From: Adiantum capillus-veneris
Taxonomy: Eukaryota > Streptophyta > Polypodiopsida > Polypodiales > Pteridaceae
DNA length: 64,000 nucleotides
Assembly: GCA_014529385.2 (NCBI GenBank)
Contig: CM043944.1
Span: 73,027,884 to 73,091,883 of the forward strand
Direction of reading: 5' to 3'
Shown here: positions 52,506-63,390 of the stretch, piece after piece
How positions within the stretch are numbered: the stretch's first letter is position 1
Layout of the letters: each line of letters opens with the position of its first letter
The notes under the pieces: generated by a model
The model's input: the letters and a program-made list of their open reading frames with translations, nothing else
Databases searched by the model: none
What the model was told of the DNA's origin: nothing
Translations under genes and position numbers: made by a program

Positions 52506-55500
52506 GTGTATAGGATATACGATGGCGTCTGTGCAGATACGGCTATAAGCCATTTTGGCATGAGTTTTTCCTTCCAAATTTCATGACAACTGATTGCAGC
52601 AACAACGACCAGGTTATCCAAGTTTATGTTTTTTTGTTTCCACTTTACTTGGCAATTACTGTCATTGTGCAAAGCAAAGTGCTTTGGCAATTTTATAGGA
52701 AGCACGGCTTCAGGGAACTGGAAAAATAGGGGATCTCAGCTCATAGAATCCTTACCAGTTTCAATTGTGCAAGGTGCCCTTTCAAGTCATCCCCACACAG
52801 TCACGACCCTACACGGTAGATGGTCAAGATTCAACTTGTGTTTTCTATTGCCTCTCTCGATGAGAGCGTCATACAGACAGATTGTGGAATGCTTATAGGA
52901 TAAGCTGCAATTCAGGCATAAGATCTAAGAGCACACATTCTGGGCACGCAATCCACAAATTTAAGGAAAGTTCCTTAGCCCAGCATGCTCTTCTTTTTTC
53001 TCTTTTTCTTTTTTCTCTTTTTCTTTTTTCTCTTTTTCTTATTTCTTTCACGAATAACAAAACTCTTCTAAGACGCTTTTGCTACATATTCTGCTCGTGA
53101 GTCAACTTGAGCCAAGGTGCTCTAACTCACAGTTAGCACGTGGCTAAGATGCTACTCAAATTACTCTTCATCGGTTTGTCGATCGAACACTATTGTGCCT
53201 AAGGGCTATGAGCCAAACAAGCTAAGCGCCAATGTCAAGATACGGGTAAGACCCAACTATTGGCATTCTTTGGGTGATTGTTGTCCAGATATACCCAACG
53301 AAGGACACATCGACGTTAATGGCCAAGCAAGAGTCTTGTCATTACGAATATTTAGAGTGTCATTTTCGCACTATAGGTTTCTAGTGTGATGCTCAAGTTG
53401 AGTTTTTCGCACTTACATCAGCTGATCTATACCATGGAGTCTAGAGACAGCACACCGTTCACACAGCATGGCTGTTAATACGAGCTAGACATCTGACTTA
53501 TGTGGATTTTTTGCTCTCACTATAGCACTACGGCGTGTCTATGAATATACTTTTTGGGGTAAGACTCGGCGGGTGATTGTTACATCACCCCATGGGCATT
53601 AAGGATCACAGTTTGATCTGCATTGAGGATCACAGTTTGATCTCTCCCAGTTAGACTATCAAGAAAAGAATTCTGCAATCTACCATGCGGTAGCGGACAA
53701 ATTCAACTCCTCAAGTTGATTTCAATCATTACGTACACGGTTAACTATGTTGGTTACTGTTACCTGCTAGTTGAGCAGTTTCTACACAGGGTCTTACCAA
53801 AGGGTTTGACTATGTAGATTTTAACCCACGGGGTGGGATTGCAAGGGCAACACCCATGGTTCCCACTGCAATGTTGTTTGTTTTTTCAGGTAGGAGACGT
53901 GCTCCTCTCCGTTTGAATACGGGTAAATTGAACATTACATTCAAATCTCCAGGTATGCATCTATTGATTTGGTATTAATCCATTTTTAGTATGCTTTTCT
54001 TGGTTTTTCAAGACGTCTAAGTACGCTTGAATGTTACAAAGTCGTGCCAAGGGCATGTCGGCACAAAGTATTTTGGGCCAAGTAGGCAATCTATCTTTCT
54101 GCCTTATGCTGTTACGAACCTACTTGTAGGGTTCAATTTGGTACATGTTGTCACATGGGATACAACATGGTCTAGGAACTCAAGGAGTTCGGTTTAGCCA
54201 GTGTGGAGCAATGAATGAGGGTCCCTCTCACTCTTGTCGTAAAGTGTTTAGAGCTACCTCCACACACAAGTACATCTTGTACTTGTAGGATGTTCTTTTT
54301 CAGGCATCCTTAGTTGAGACATATTCCACATGTGGCGAATATGAGTCTCTCGGACTGACACTGGCGCCCCCTATTTCAAATATGTGTCACGACAAAGTCC
54401 CTAAGTGCTGGTCACATCTGTTTTCTAGACCATTTTTAGCACGACGTATCAGGAGCAATTTCGTGGCCAAAAATTATCGGATACTTAGAATGGCTTGTTA
54501 CAGTACAAGTATTGCTAAACAACATTACAGATGGTTGTTTATCCATATAGCAAATGAAAAAGTTTCATTGTTTGTATCTAGAAGTGATCACTGTTTCACC
54601 TTCTATTATGTTTAAGCAAAGCTTGCAAAAGATTGCAAATGAAAGTATTTAGTTTCTTTTCAGAACTATTTACATTCCTGTTAATGTGTGCTAGGCGCAT
54701 CACATTTGCCATAAGTATTGGCAAGAATTACCATGGAAATACAGGTTCGGATCTGTTTTTTGCTAAATGCATGCACACTAGGTGTTATGGGCCCTAGTGT
54801 TTAGCAAAGGCTGATTTGGAACGGCATGCATATTCCTCAAGTTGTTGCTTATGAAGCATTTTGCACTTTATGTGCACTATCTCTATGAGATTACCTTTGA
54901 GTCTATAAATCACCAATAGAGGTCATGGCTCGGTTTGGGCGTTTGTGGATTTTTTAAAGTTAACCACGATGGTTATTTCGGACATTGTTGATTCTTCACC
55001 AATGTTAAACACTACTGTGATTTCCCGTTCACCAGTCATCTGTGATGACTGTCTGTAAACCGTGAGGAAAACACACCTCAGTACTGTCAGTTATCCCAAG
55101 GGATAGGCAGATTACAAAGATTTCAAAGAGTAATCTTGTGCTAAAGGATCTGCTAAGAGCATACGTTAACACAACTCATTTCTAAATAGATGAGTTTCTC
55201 CCTATTCTAGAATTTGCTTAAGTACGATTTTCGACTTTGAACACCTCTTGTGGTGGGGTTGGAGATTGTGTCAATACTTTCAGACGTCAAGGGCTTACCA
55301 GGTGTGCTGATAGAGCATGTCCATGTAACGGACTGTTCAAGTAACCTTCATTAGGGATGTCCATGTAACGGACTGTTCAAGATACTCAGGCGAGTAGGAA
55401 ATCTGGCTCACAACTGCATGGAAAGTTACGCCAAGGTTTCCTTGCATTATTCCAGTACCTTCAGAAGATCTGAAAACTGGTTATGCCTTTGGACAACTCT

Positions 55501-55575
55501 TAGTTCTGGTTACTCCTTTACAGTACTCAAGTGAGATATAAATGGAGTCACCATTTAAACCCAAGTGACTCTTAG
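52506..55575 (+). other. Right interior of gypsy-D, non-coding
   Basis: No retroviral domain was recognised. Local tandem duplications include a CTCTTTTTCTTTTTT minisatellite (52988-53040), GAGGATCACAGTTTGATCT twice (53600-53642), GATGTCCATGTAACGGACTG twice (55315-55375) and a block of about 65 bases repeated at 55500-55560 and 55568-55632. Scattered short open frames are not convincing. Confidence 0.6.
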
Positions 55576-55830
55576 TTGTGGTTACTCCTTTACAGCACTC
55601 AAGTGAGTTATATATGGAGTTATCATTTAGACCCAAGTGGTTGCAAACGGACAACAATGTTGAAAATCAAGATATTCCTCTTGGTTTCATTGAACCTCCT
55701 CACTGCACCAATTATCGATCATACAGACAACTGGCTCACTTATGGGACGTCAATAACGGGAACATCAGTATTCTTAAGAAGAAGTTTCCCACTTTTGTTT
55801 TCGAGGATGAAAACTCTTCTTTAAGGGGGG
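55576..55830 (+). pseudogene. Residual chromodomain end of pol in gypsy-D
   Basis: It reads IPLGFIEPPHCTNYRSYRQLAHLWDV, then ISILKKKFPTFVFEDENSSLRGE. The last 19 residues match the gypsy-B C-terminus, and the spacing to the polypurine tract is the same. The stop codon is changed (TAA to TAT), so the frame reads into the LTR. This is the only pol sequence left, probably kept because it overlaps cis-acting sequence needed for plus-strand priming (inference). Confidence 0.8.
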
Positions 55831-55835
55831 AGTAT

Positions 55836-56011
55836 TGTCAGGACACGGGTCCTGTACCCTAAGAACTAGGCTAGGCACAGGGACTATGGCCACGGGCCGG
55901 GCTAGGCAGTGTGGACAGGGGATCCGTCTAGGGCAAGGGGCTAGGAGCCCACCCTATAAAGGGAGGTTGGGAGGAGGATCTATGAGGGGCCTAGTTGCCT
56001 AGTTTCTTACA
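55836..56011 (+). repeat. 3' LTR of gypsy-D (176 bp)
   Basis: It differs from the 5' LTR only at GCACAGGG/GCAGAGGG and ACTATGG/ACTACGG. It is flanked right by CCAAC, the imperfect copy of the target duplication. Confidence 0.96.
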
Positions 56012-56790
56012 CCAACTTCATCCCAGAGAACAGGATTTTCAAACGAGCATCCATCGACTGAGTCCTCCCAACCTATACTTGAAGTGGCATTTGAAGAAGT
56101 AGAGATGGAGCAGATGTTGGAGCGTTCTTTTACATGGATCCCATCATTGAAAACATAGAAGATGACAACATTGAACGCAATATTGCGGATCAACCTCAGT
56201 CATCCCGCTCATATCGATGGCATGATAGCAACGATAAAGAGAGCGAGATAATGCAAAGTCTTGCATGCATGCCGCTTTACAGTGGTGCAAAAATCTCAGT
56301 TCTCCGTACCGCGTTGGCAATGCTTAATTTGCAATCTGTCTACGGTTGTGGTCTGAAGACTCAGTCATAGAGCTTTTCAGGTAAATACATTGTATCCTAA
56401 GCACGAAAAAGTGCAAATTACAATTCAATAATGTGATCAAGGGGATGACTTGTTCATGTAACGACAAGTTGCTCAATGAGCAAATCTTGCCAGAAGGGAA
56501 TCACATGCCCCCTACCCATCCAGCCGCTAAAAAGCTTCTTACTAATTTGGGCTTGGATTATCACAAAATACATGCATGTCCTAATGATTGTATACTTTTT
56601 CGCAATGAGTATGAAAATTTGGAACAGTGTCCCAATTGTGGATCAAACAGGTACAGGGAGGACACAAAAGGAAAATTTATCCCTACAAAGATCCTTCGAC
56701 ACTTTCCTATCATTACAAGAATAAAGAGCATGTTCATGTGCAAGTCCATAGGCGCTTTGATGACATGGCACTCAAAGTGAGAGACATCCA
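56012..56790 (+). pseudogene. CACTA (En/Spm) TNP2-like transposase N-terminal fragment
   Basis: It reads MPLYSGAKISVLRTALAMLNLQSVYG near 56270, then LLNEQILPEGNHMPPTHPAAKKLL, LGLDYHKIHACPNDCILFRNEYENLEQCPNCGSNRY and ILRHFPIITRIKSMF to MTWHSK. This is the conserved TNP2 zinc-binding region (HACPNDC and CPNCG). The frame shifts near 56135 and after 56360, and the gene stops before the catalytic region. It continues the gene interrupted at 37579. Confidence 0.82.
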
Positions 56791-56995
56791 CAGAGGGAGA
56801 TCGCTAACTTCTTTAGAGCAAAGACTCGGCAGTTAGATAAGCAAGCTTCACAGTAGACTTGAGAGCCCACCTATACCGGAGGTATATTACTTGACAGAGC
56901 CATTGAGCTCGGGAGAAGTAGACGTCCACGTTTACGAAGGTGACCACGATATCGATCAAGACTCCATCAGAGGATCAGGACTATTCTAGCACGAC
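56791..56995. other. Junction of CACTA and copia relics
   Basis: No motif was recognised. It joins the truncated TNP2 to the copia relic that follows. Confidence 0.35.
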
Positions 56996-58038
56996 ATGGG
57001 AGATGTCTATGACAGTGAGAGACGGTGGTCTTGTTCTTGCCGATACGTACGATGTTGGCATTCTGGTCACGGGCATATTAGACATCGTTGTTTCAGATAT
57101 ATAAGAGAGCAGCAAAGATGTATGTGTGGTGTACATGAGGTTTTGACACATGCTAGAGCAGTGGCTTCATATGCCAGTGACGATGATGTTTCATTTGCCT
57201 TTAACGTTCCTCCTGATTACATGTCTTTGAGCAGTGACACTTCTTTACTTTGGTTGCTAGATGAAGATGCAGTTTTCCATGTCACACCACATCGTGAGTG
57301 GTTTAGCACCTTCTCTATGGGAGTTTTGGTTGTCTACACTTGGCCGATGGTTCGGCATTTGACATAGAGGGTGCAAGAGATGTTTGTTTGTCTTTGTCCA
57401 GTGGTGTGTCATACAGCTACGACATGTGCGCTAGACTCCTTAGCTGAGACAGAGCTTGATCTTAGTGAGACAGTTAGGAGACTTTGGTTGTCAGATACTT
57501 CTTAGAGAGCAATATTTCCAAATGCATTGTGGTTCACTAGTGATTGCCAGAGGAGCCCACACCGGCCTGGTATATCCTATGCATATGTCTGAGGTTCGAG
57601 ACGGTGTAGGCTCAGTTTTGTTGCTCGCATGCTTTGAGTGAGAGACGAGACGAGTCTCTTTCGCAAGTGAGATCCACCGCACTCACTAGACAAAGCACAT
57701 ACGCAATGGGTAGTCTTGATGATGCAGTGATTGCAAAAAGCGCAGGGGAGGCGGGTACAGCCAGGTTTATGCAGATTTTGTTAATCTTCTGTCGTCTCAT
57801 GTTCGACTTGTTAGTATCAAGGTTCGATCTTTCAGCTGTAGTGGGAGCATTTGAAGCAAGGGTTGTCAATCATGTGATGGTTGACACTAACATGATGCAT
57901 AGTAGAGTTTTGCAGACCATACATAGTAGTCTGCGGGATTTACATGCAGGCTCTAGTGTGGGTATGCACACTTGTCTACCACCAGAGCCGATACGACTTC
58001 GTGTAGATCGACAGAGCGAGCCAATGGACATAGACTGA
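56996..58038 (+). pseudogene. Ty1-copia gag-protease relic with an extra unassigned ORF
   Basis: A degraded zinc knuckle (RCWHSGHGHIRHRC, one Cys changed to Ser) is followed by FRYIREQQR, a protease-flanking region (WLLDEDAVFHVTPHREWFSTFS, where DSGA is expected, then a GARDVCLS-type segment) and a pre-integrase piece (FQMHCGSLVIARGAHTG to MHMSEVRDGV). Frameshifts and stops occur. No integrase, RT or RNase H follows. Instead, an open frame at 57634-58038 (134 aa; SLDDAVIAKSAGEAGTARFM to RQSEPMDID) of unknown function precedes a polypurine-like tract (AAGTGGG, 58113-58119). This looks like a non-autonomous copia derivative. Confidence 0.6.
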
Positions 58039-58124
58039 GATAGTCTCTCACTTAGTTTCTTATACATACTAGTAGTTTAGCTAATAGGCTTCACTTATCG
58101 GTGCATCGCCTTTAAGTGGGATTT

Positions 58125-58342
58125 TGTTGAGGTAGAGATGTTGCGCCTTTGTTCAGGGACAGACGTTCGGTGTCCGACCGTCCGCTTCCTGTGTGTACAT
58201 GTCCTTAATCATTATATACATATGAATAAGGAGCTCCTCACTTTTAGTTCTTGAGGTTGCTCCACCCACATCCTGTGTACTCTCTCTCACTCTCCGCACA
58301 CGCACCGCATTCGCGCACTCACAAAGACAACAAGGAGCAACA
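58125..58342 (+). repeat. Candidate 3' LTR of the copia relic
   Basis: After CTTTAAGTGGGATTT comes TGTTGAGGTAGAGATG, which could run to GACAACAAGGAGCAACA at 58342. This is the right kind of TG to CA boundary just downstream of a polypurine tract. The partner LTR is missing. Confidence 0.4.
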
Positions 58343-59089
58343 CACATGGCCACCCTGTCTGGCTAGTCGAGATCAAATAAAAGCATTCGAGGCTTACCAA
58401 CGTGTGTTCGAACATTGAGGCTGGATTTACCAAAAAGAAATCATGCTTCCATTAAGGGTGAGTAGAATCTATGGAGATTCCACAAAATGATATAGGAATG
58501 GATAAACAATAGGATTGAGAATATGCATAAAACCTTCAATGCATGAATCCCTAAAGCAAGGAGACTCTTAGGGTTGGAGAGGGTTTTGCGCTGCCTTGTT
58601 CCCATCGAGAGTAGGGATGGAGTATTCCCTTTATCTCGTCCCTTTTTTTAGGCCAGCTGGAGTCGTTTTGCTTTGACCTCCCCAGGAGGTGAAATCGTTG
58701 CCCTGGTTCGGTGATGGGACTGTGATTCCGCTGGGAGAGGGGTCCGATCTTTGGTGGCAGAAAGGTTGGGCCCTGGTGGCTCTCCTGGCTATTGGGACTG
58801 GCTGCCTTATTAGCCGGTTACGCAGTTTGTGTTTGTTAATTCATGTTCGGCTTGATCTCTACATTGCTGGTAGTCGTGGCTTCGTGCTTCTCTCTCTCGG
58901 ATGTGTTGTGGGCATGCAAGTGTGGGACATAATATAAGAATTTGCTTCCATTCAGATCTTGTTTGCTTCCCAATGGTGATGATCGTCCCTGCTTTCTTGG
59001 ATTATCTCTGAGAATTTAGATGTTATAATTGTGTTCTCAAGTATGCGACAATTCCATACATGTTTAAAGTAGCAAAAGAATTACTTCTT
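58343..59089. other. Unassigned DNA
   Basis: No domain is seen in either strand. The frame at 58689-58937 is short and unsupported. Confidence 0.4.
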
Positions 59090-60106
59090 TTGTTATGATA
59101 AGAAGTGCTTGACTCTTATAAACTTTCGCTCCCAAGAAGAGCTCATTCTTGTAGAATCCAATTTCCTAAGTTTTTTGAACACATTTGCAAATTTTTCTTG
59201 CCATGCCACTAATTGTAGGGAATTCCTTGAAAAGATGAGCAAGGTCTTCACTAGTGGATGTGCATTGTGGGTAGCGATCTGGACCAATTCCCCTAGTGAG
59301 AACCTTCACGCCAGTCGGCAAGGCTCCCCACAACACCTTCCATATGAAGACCTTCATCCTCCTATGCGGCCAATGTGGGTGCCATATGTTCTTCCTAATT
59401 GTTTCCCATTAAGTGACTCTAACCATTGCTTGCCCCATAATTGTTGAGTGGAGAGAACCAATCCTTCGAAAATATAAGTGAGAAGTACACTCCCTTGGTT
59501 TGTGATTTCCGAAAGTGTGTGTTCTTCGGCCATTGCCATGCTTTCCACTTGAATCTGAAATCGCCGGCAGATACCACCTAGTCAGTTGTTTTAGGGTTTT
59601 GTTGATCAATAGGCTTTCAGTCCCACTGAGGTTAAACTGACTAGCTAGTTGGTATGTTCCTTTCCAACTAAAACTATTGTAGTTCCAAAGTTGGCCAATA
59701 TGTTTGATACCTTTGTTATTAATTTGTTTGGAAACTTCCCTCCAAAAAGGGGTCATAGATATGCTTACAGCTTTAGAGAGCCAAGGCAACCAATGAGTCA
59801 TGGAGTTGTGGAAGTATCTTGTCAACTCACCCCAGTCCAAAGACTCCGTTTTCTTGTTGCATTTTCGAAAGAGCTCGCTTGTTGATCCACTAAGTTTAAG
59901 GATGGCCCAATGACAGACAAAAAGCTTACTGTGTACTTCCAACCCTTTCCATAGGCGACCTTTTGAGCATAATTATAGTTGTCTATCATAGGCATGGCCA
60001 TAATGGCCCAAGCTTGATCTTGCTTAGTTATTGTCACCACAAACTTTGCACATTGGGCCACTGCGTGGATGCTAGGGTTGAGAATCCCTAGACTGCCTTG
60101 CACCAC
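59090..60106 (-). pseudogene. L1-type LINE, C-terminal ORF2 fragment
   Basis: Reading from 60106 on the minus strand: VQGSLGILNPSIHAVAQCAKFVVTIT, then SKLFVCHWAILKLSGS, WKGTYQLASQFNLSGTESLLIN, and finally FIWKVLWGALPTGVKVLTRGIGPDRYPQC. The last is the zf-RVT signature found after the RT domain of plant L1 LINEs. Several frameshifts are present. RT proper and endonuclease are absent, so it is truncated at both ends. Confidence 0.75.
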
Positions 60107-60189
60107 TAGTCTCGCAACTATCTCCTATCTAGCCCAATGTCAAGACATAGAGTCTTTCGTGTTGTTTTTCCATATAATCACCCACGGTA

Positions 60190-60860
60190 GTGTGAGTTTT
60201 GCAAAAAAAAAAAAACACACACACACACACACACACCCATATGGATTTTTTTTTTTTTTTGCAAAACTCTCTCAATGAAATTATATTAAAACAACCCTAC
60301 TACAAACGCACCATGCAACCTGATCCATGGCCAAAAAAATACAAATTGTTCATAAGTTCATAGAGACGGGCTTTTTATAGGGAAGCCCCTAACCTATACA
60401 ACACATCAGAGCTTACACACTCGCAACATACCAAGCTCCCTCAAGATGCCACCATGCTCAACAAGATTGCCACCCCGGTCGAGCATGCTCAGAGAGTCCC
60501 CCACAGCTAAACATACTAATTGTTCATAAATACATAGAGTCGAGCATTTTATAGGGAATCCCCTAACCCATACATCGTAGCAATATCAACCACAATTGCC
60601 ACCTACACAACTATCCTCAAGTTGCCACCAAGCCCAACCAGTATGCCACCCTAGTCGAGGAGCTTCCTCAGCCAAAGAGACCAAGCCTCATAGGTGGAGT
60701 CCGAACGGCAACCATCTGCCTACCAGGGAATTTGCCACGACCATCGAACAAACAAGTCCCAAAGTAGAGAAACCCCTCCGGAACAAAGCCCACGAACTCC
60801 TCCACGTGAATCATCACCCTGCCAACCCCTTGACACTAAGTGACACCATGCATTTATTAA
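60190..60860 (-). mobile_element. LINE-like 3' end with poly(A) and internal tandem repeat
   Basis: On the minus strand sequence ending TTCATTGAGAGAGTTTTGC runs into A(14) (plus-strand T run at about 60247-60260), as at the 3' end of a LINE. A CA/A-rich tract (60197-60236) lies beyond. Upstream, a unit of about 180 bases is tandemly duplicated (about 60345-60523 and 60524-60700), sharing AATTGTTCATAA, CATAGAG, TTTTATAGGGAA and CCCCTAACC. Coding sequence is not visible. Confidence 0.5.
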
Positions 60861-61225
60861 GGGGGGGGTGAAGGGATCGACGGCCCCAAAGTGGACGCGT
60901 GAAGGCCGAGGCGGATGAAACCCAGACTGGCGAGAATCAAGGCAAAATGGGGCCCGGGTTTAGCGAAAAATGGGCCCGTCGTCGACCCCATTTGAACACA
61001 GGTCCTCGCTGCCAGATTGAGACGCATGGGCTAACCATCTCACCCATGCGCACATGTTGTAACCTTGGGCCGTTTTTACAAGGTTTTATTATTAAAACAC
61101 AGGTGCTACCCAGGTTTAATTTGTGGCAGGGTTTGGTTTTTAAATAACCTAGACGGTTGCGATCACCCCGGCTTTCGTGCGTGAACTTCTCGACCATGGA
61201 TCCCTTCACACCCCCCCCCCTTTAA
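60857..61225. repeat. Short element with G-rich inverted ends and tRNA-like core
   Basis: TTAAGGGGGGGGTGAAGGGATC at the left is the inverse of GATCCCTTCACACCCCCCCC then TTTAA at the right, about 370 bases apart. Inside, on the minus strand from 61053, GCGCATGGGTGAGATGG with GTTAGCCC resembles a pol III A box, and CCTGTGTTCAAATGG about 35 bases on resembles a degenerate B box. This may be a tRNA-derived SINE or a MITE carrying one. No duplication beyond a possible TTAA was found. Confidence 0.4.
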
Positions 61226-62733
61226 TGCTCTGTGTTACTTAGTCCTGAGGCTGCCAATGTGCGACCAGAAAGTTGAAAGCAAACCACAAAGAACCAACTG
61301 ACCACATGTGTACACCACCAACCACCGCCATGCAGCAATGAGGCATGGAGCTCTTCTACCAGATATCATGGGCCCTGCCTTGCAGACCTACAAAAGCCCA
61401 AGGCGAGAGAAGTGGGTCCGCCTTTGATGAGCCCCCCATCGAGATGGAAGCTACCTGCTCCATCCCAAGGGCCCCAGCCTTCCCAAAGATGTCGCCTAAT
61501 CTGCACATTGCACCATGCCAAGTGTAGTGACGAGTCTCCTATCAGAGAGAGGGGGCCACCTTGCGACCCATATCTCCAAAAATAGGGGTTTCCCAAGCAC
61601 CAAGGGGGAGCACAAGGCTGCTCAGCCAAGGTCCCACCCTAGAAATACCCTCTATAGCATGAGCCTTTCCCCAATCCACCCCTGCTCCTTACCTGCACGA
61701 AGCGATGAAACCCTAGTGATCATAAGGAGACGTTTTAACGACATTGGAGAAACCACAAGAGCCCTGAAAGATCTATCCAAATGATTCTTGAATAGTTCAA
61801 GACTTTTTATGAGAGAGATTCTAAGGTTCCAAAGGTGACATTTGCTAACATAACACAGTGGGTAATGCCAAACAATATGTTTAATGAATATATTCACTCT
61901 TCTAATAAATTCACACTCTTTTACTATCTCAACATCACTACCCAAACCTTTTTTCTAGCTTCTAGTGTTTGTTAGAATATCTTGGGAAGCCTCATTAAGG
62001 AAAGTTTGAGGTCATCTTTTTCCCTGTAAGAAATAATTTGAAAAAAAATGTCACTTTTTGAGGCCCACATAAAGTATATCTTTCAAATCTTTTGGAGATG
62101 GGTCCCTTTTAAGCGAGGACAAAAATTATCGCCCCCAATGCACCGGGATTTCCTTTTGGCTCAAATTTCAAAGCTTCCCTATTATTTCACACCATTCGTA
62201 TCAATCATGTACATTTCAAAACCATAACCAATCCTATCATCTTCTTTGCCGTATTGGCCTTGTTTTTACGTCCATGAGTCATGCTAGGAGATGCATAAAT
62301 CAGATTCATGTTGAGTAAGAAGATTATTATGCCCCCTTCAAAAAAACTAAAGTTGTTGGGCCCGTCGTTTTTCCATTTTAAGCAATGAGATCAGAGGAAA
62401 AGAAGCACAATGACTTTTGAATAGATGCTAAATTGTATCCCACATACCCCATCACTGACAACATCAGCCATTTTTCAAATTCTCTTCATTGATGAGGTTT
62501 TTAGGAGATGGAATTATAGGACTATTAGGATATATACAAAATCTTGTAACAGAGAGGCACATTCTTAAGCTACAATAGTTTAAGGATTCTCTCATCCGTA
62601 ACTTGAAGAAACCAAGGACTTTGTATCCATAAAAGGAGGCCTCTTCTACACATGAAAAGTAGAAGTGAGAAGAATCAAGAAGTGCAAGTTACGGAGAGAA
62701 TTAGAGGCTACCATTAAGGGATTCTATGCTCTT
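61226..62733. other. Unassigned DNA
   Basis: Short frames (61345-61527, 61366-61629, 61652-61945) have no recognisable domains. 62480-62730 may be LTR-like debris of the copia fragment that follows, but no boundary is clear. Confidence 0.35.
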
Positions 62734-62857
62734 TGTAAACATGTAGGATATAAGAGAGCTAAAGGAAGAATATTCTAAATATTCTTCCTTTAGAATATCC
62801 TCGGTGTAAACATGTAGGATATAAGAGAGCTAAAGGAAGAATATTCTAAATATTTTT
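62734..62857. repeat. Direct repeat containing a perfect hairpin
   Basis: TGTAAACATGTAGGATATAAG through AGAATATTCTAAATATT occurs at 62734 and again at 62815 (81-base offset). The first copy includes AAAGGAAGAATATTC with GAATATTCTTCCTTT, a perfect palindromic stem at 62761-62791. Confidence 0.8.
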
Positions 62858-63390
62858 CGATGAAAGATTTAGGAGTTGCAAAACAAATGCTTGGTATGAA
62901 AATATCAAGGGACGCGTTGAAGAAGACTTTGAAACTATCTCAAGAGGATCACATCAAGAAGGTACTAGAAAGATTTGCAGTGCAAAATGCAAAACTAGTT
63001 TCTACACCTATGACTAGTCACTTTAAACTAAATAAGTGTATGTGTCCAAAGACAAAAGAGGAGATAGTTTATATGTCTAAAGTTCCATATGCGGTAGCAA
63101 TAGGTTCTATAATGTATGCTATGGTTTAGACAAGCCCAAATATTGCACATGTAGTGGGAGTTGTGAGTAGGTTCATGGAGAATATAGGTAAAGAATATTG
63201 GCGAGCTGTGAAATCGATGCTTAGATATTTAAAAGAGACAACCACAAATGCTTTATGTTTTGGAGGCACTGACATTTTTTTGCAAGGATATGCCAATGTA
63301 GATATGGCAGGTGACAAAGATACACAAAGAAGCACTACATGCTATGTCTTCACCATTGGAGGCACATCAATAAGCTGGGTTCACATGACC
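62858..63390 (+). pseudogene. Ty1-copia RT/RNase H fragment
   Basis: It reads MKDLGVAKQMLGMKISRD, then LSQEDHIKKVLERFAVQNAKLVSTPM, YAVAIGSIMYAMV, a stop at 63127-63129, and in the same frame ARH-type SPNIAHVVGVVSRFMENIGKEYW, then DMAGDKDTQRSTTCYVFTIGGTSISW. This is the RT thumb to RNase H of copia pol. The upstream RT, integrase and the rest of RNase H are missing, and the expected DSDYAGD is altered to NVDMAGD. Confidence 0.85.

Larger units (their letters stand above)
37580..56011 (+). mobile_element. Non-autonomous short-LTR gypsy element (gypsy-D) with nested hAT
   Basis: LTRs 37580-37755 and 55836-56011 are each 176 bp and differ at two positions. The primer binding site TGGTATCAGAGCC starts at 37757 and the polypurine tract TTAAGGGGGGAGTA is at 55821-55834. 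The target duplication is CCAAT/CCAAC (37575-37579 and 56012-56016). Without the nested hAT the interior is about 5.3 kb and encodes no gag, protease, RT or integrase. Its last 60 or so codons match the chromodomain end of gypsy-B. It is best described as a large non-autonomous derivative mobilised by a gypsy-B-like partner. Confidence 0.93.

Noticed and set aside
61000-61060. Genuine tRNA gene
   Set aside because: Only A-box and weak B-box resemblance; acceptor and anticodon stems do not form convincingly.
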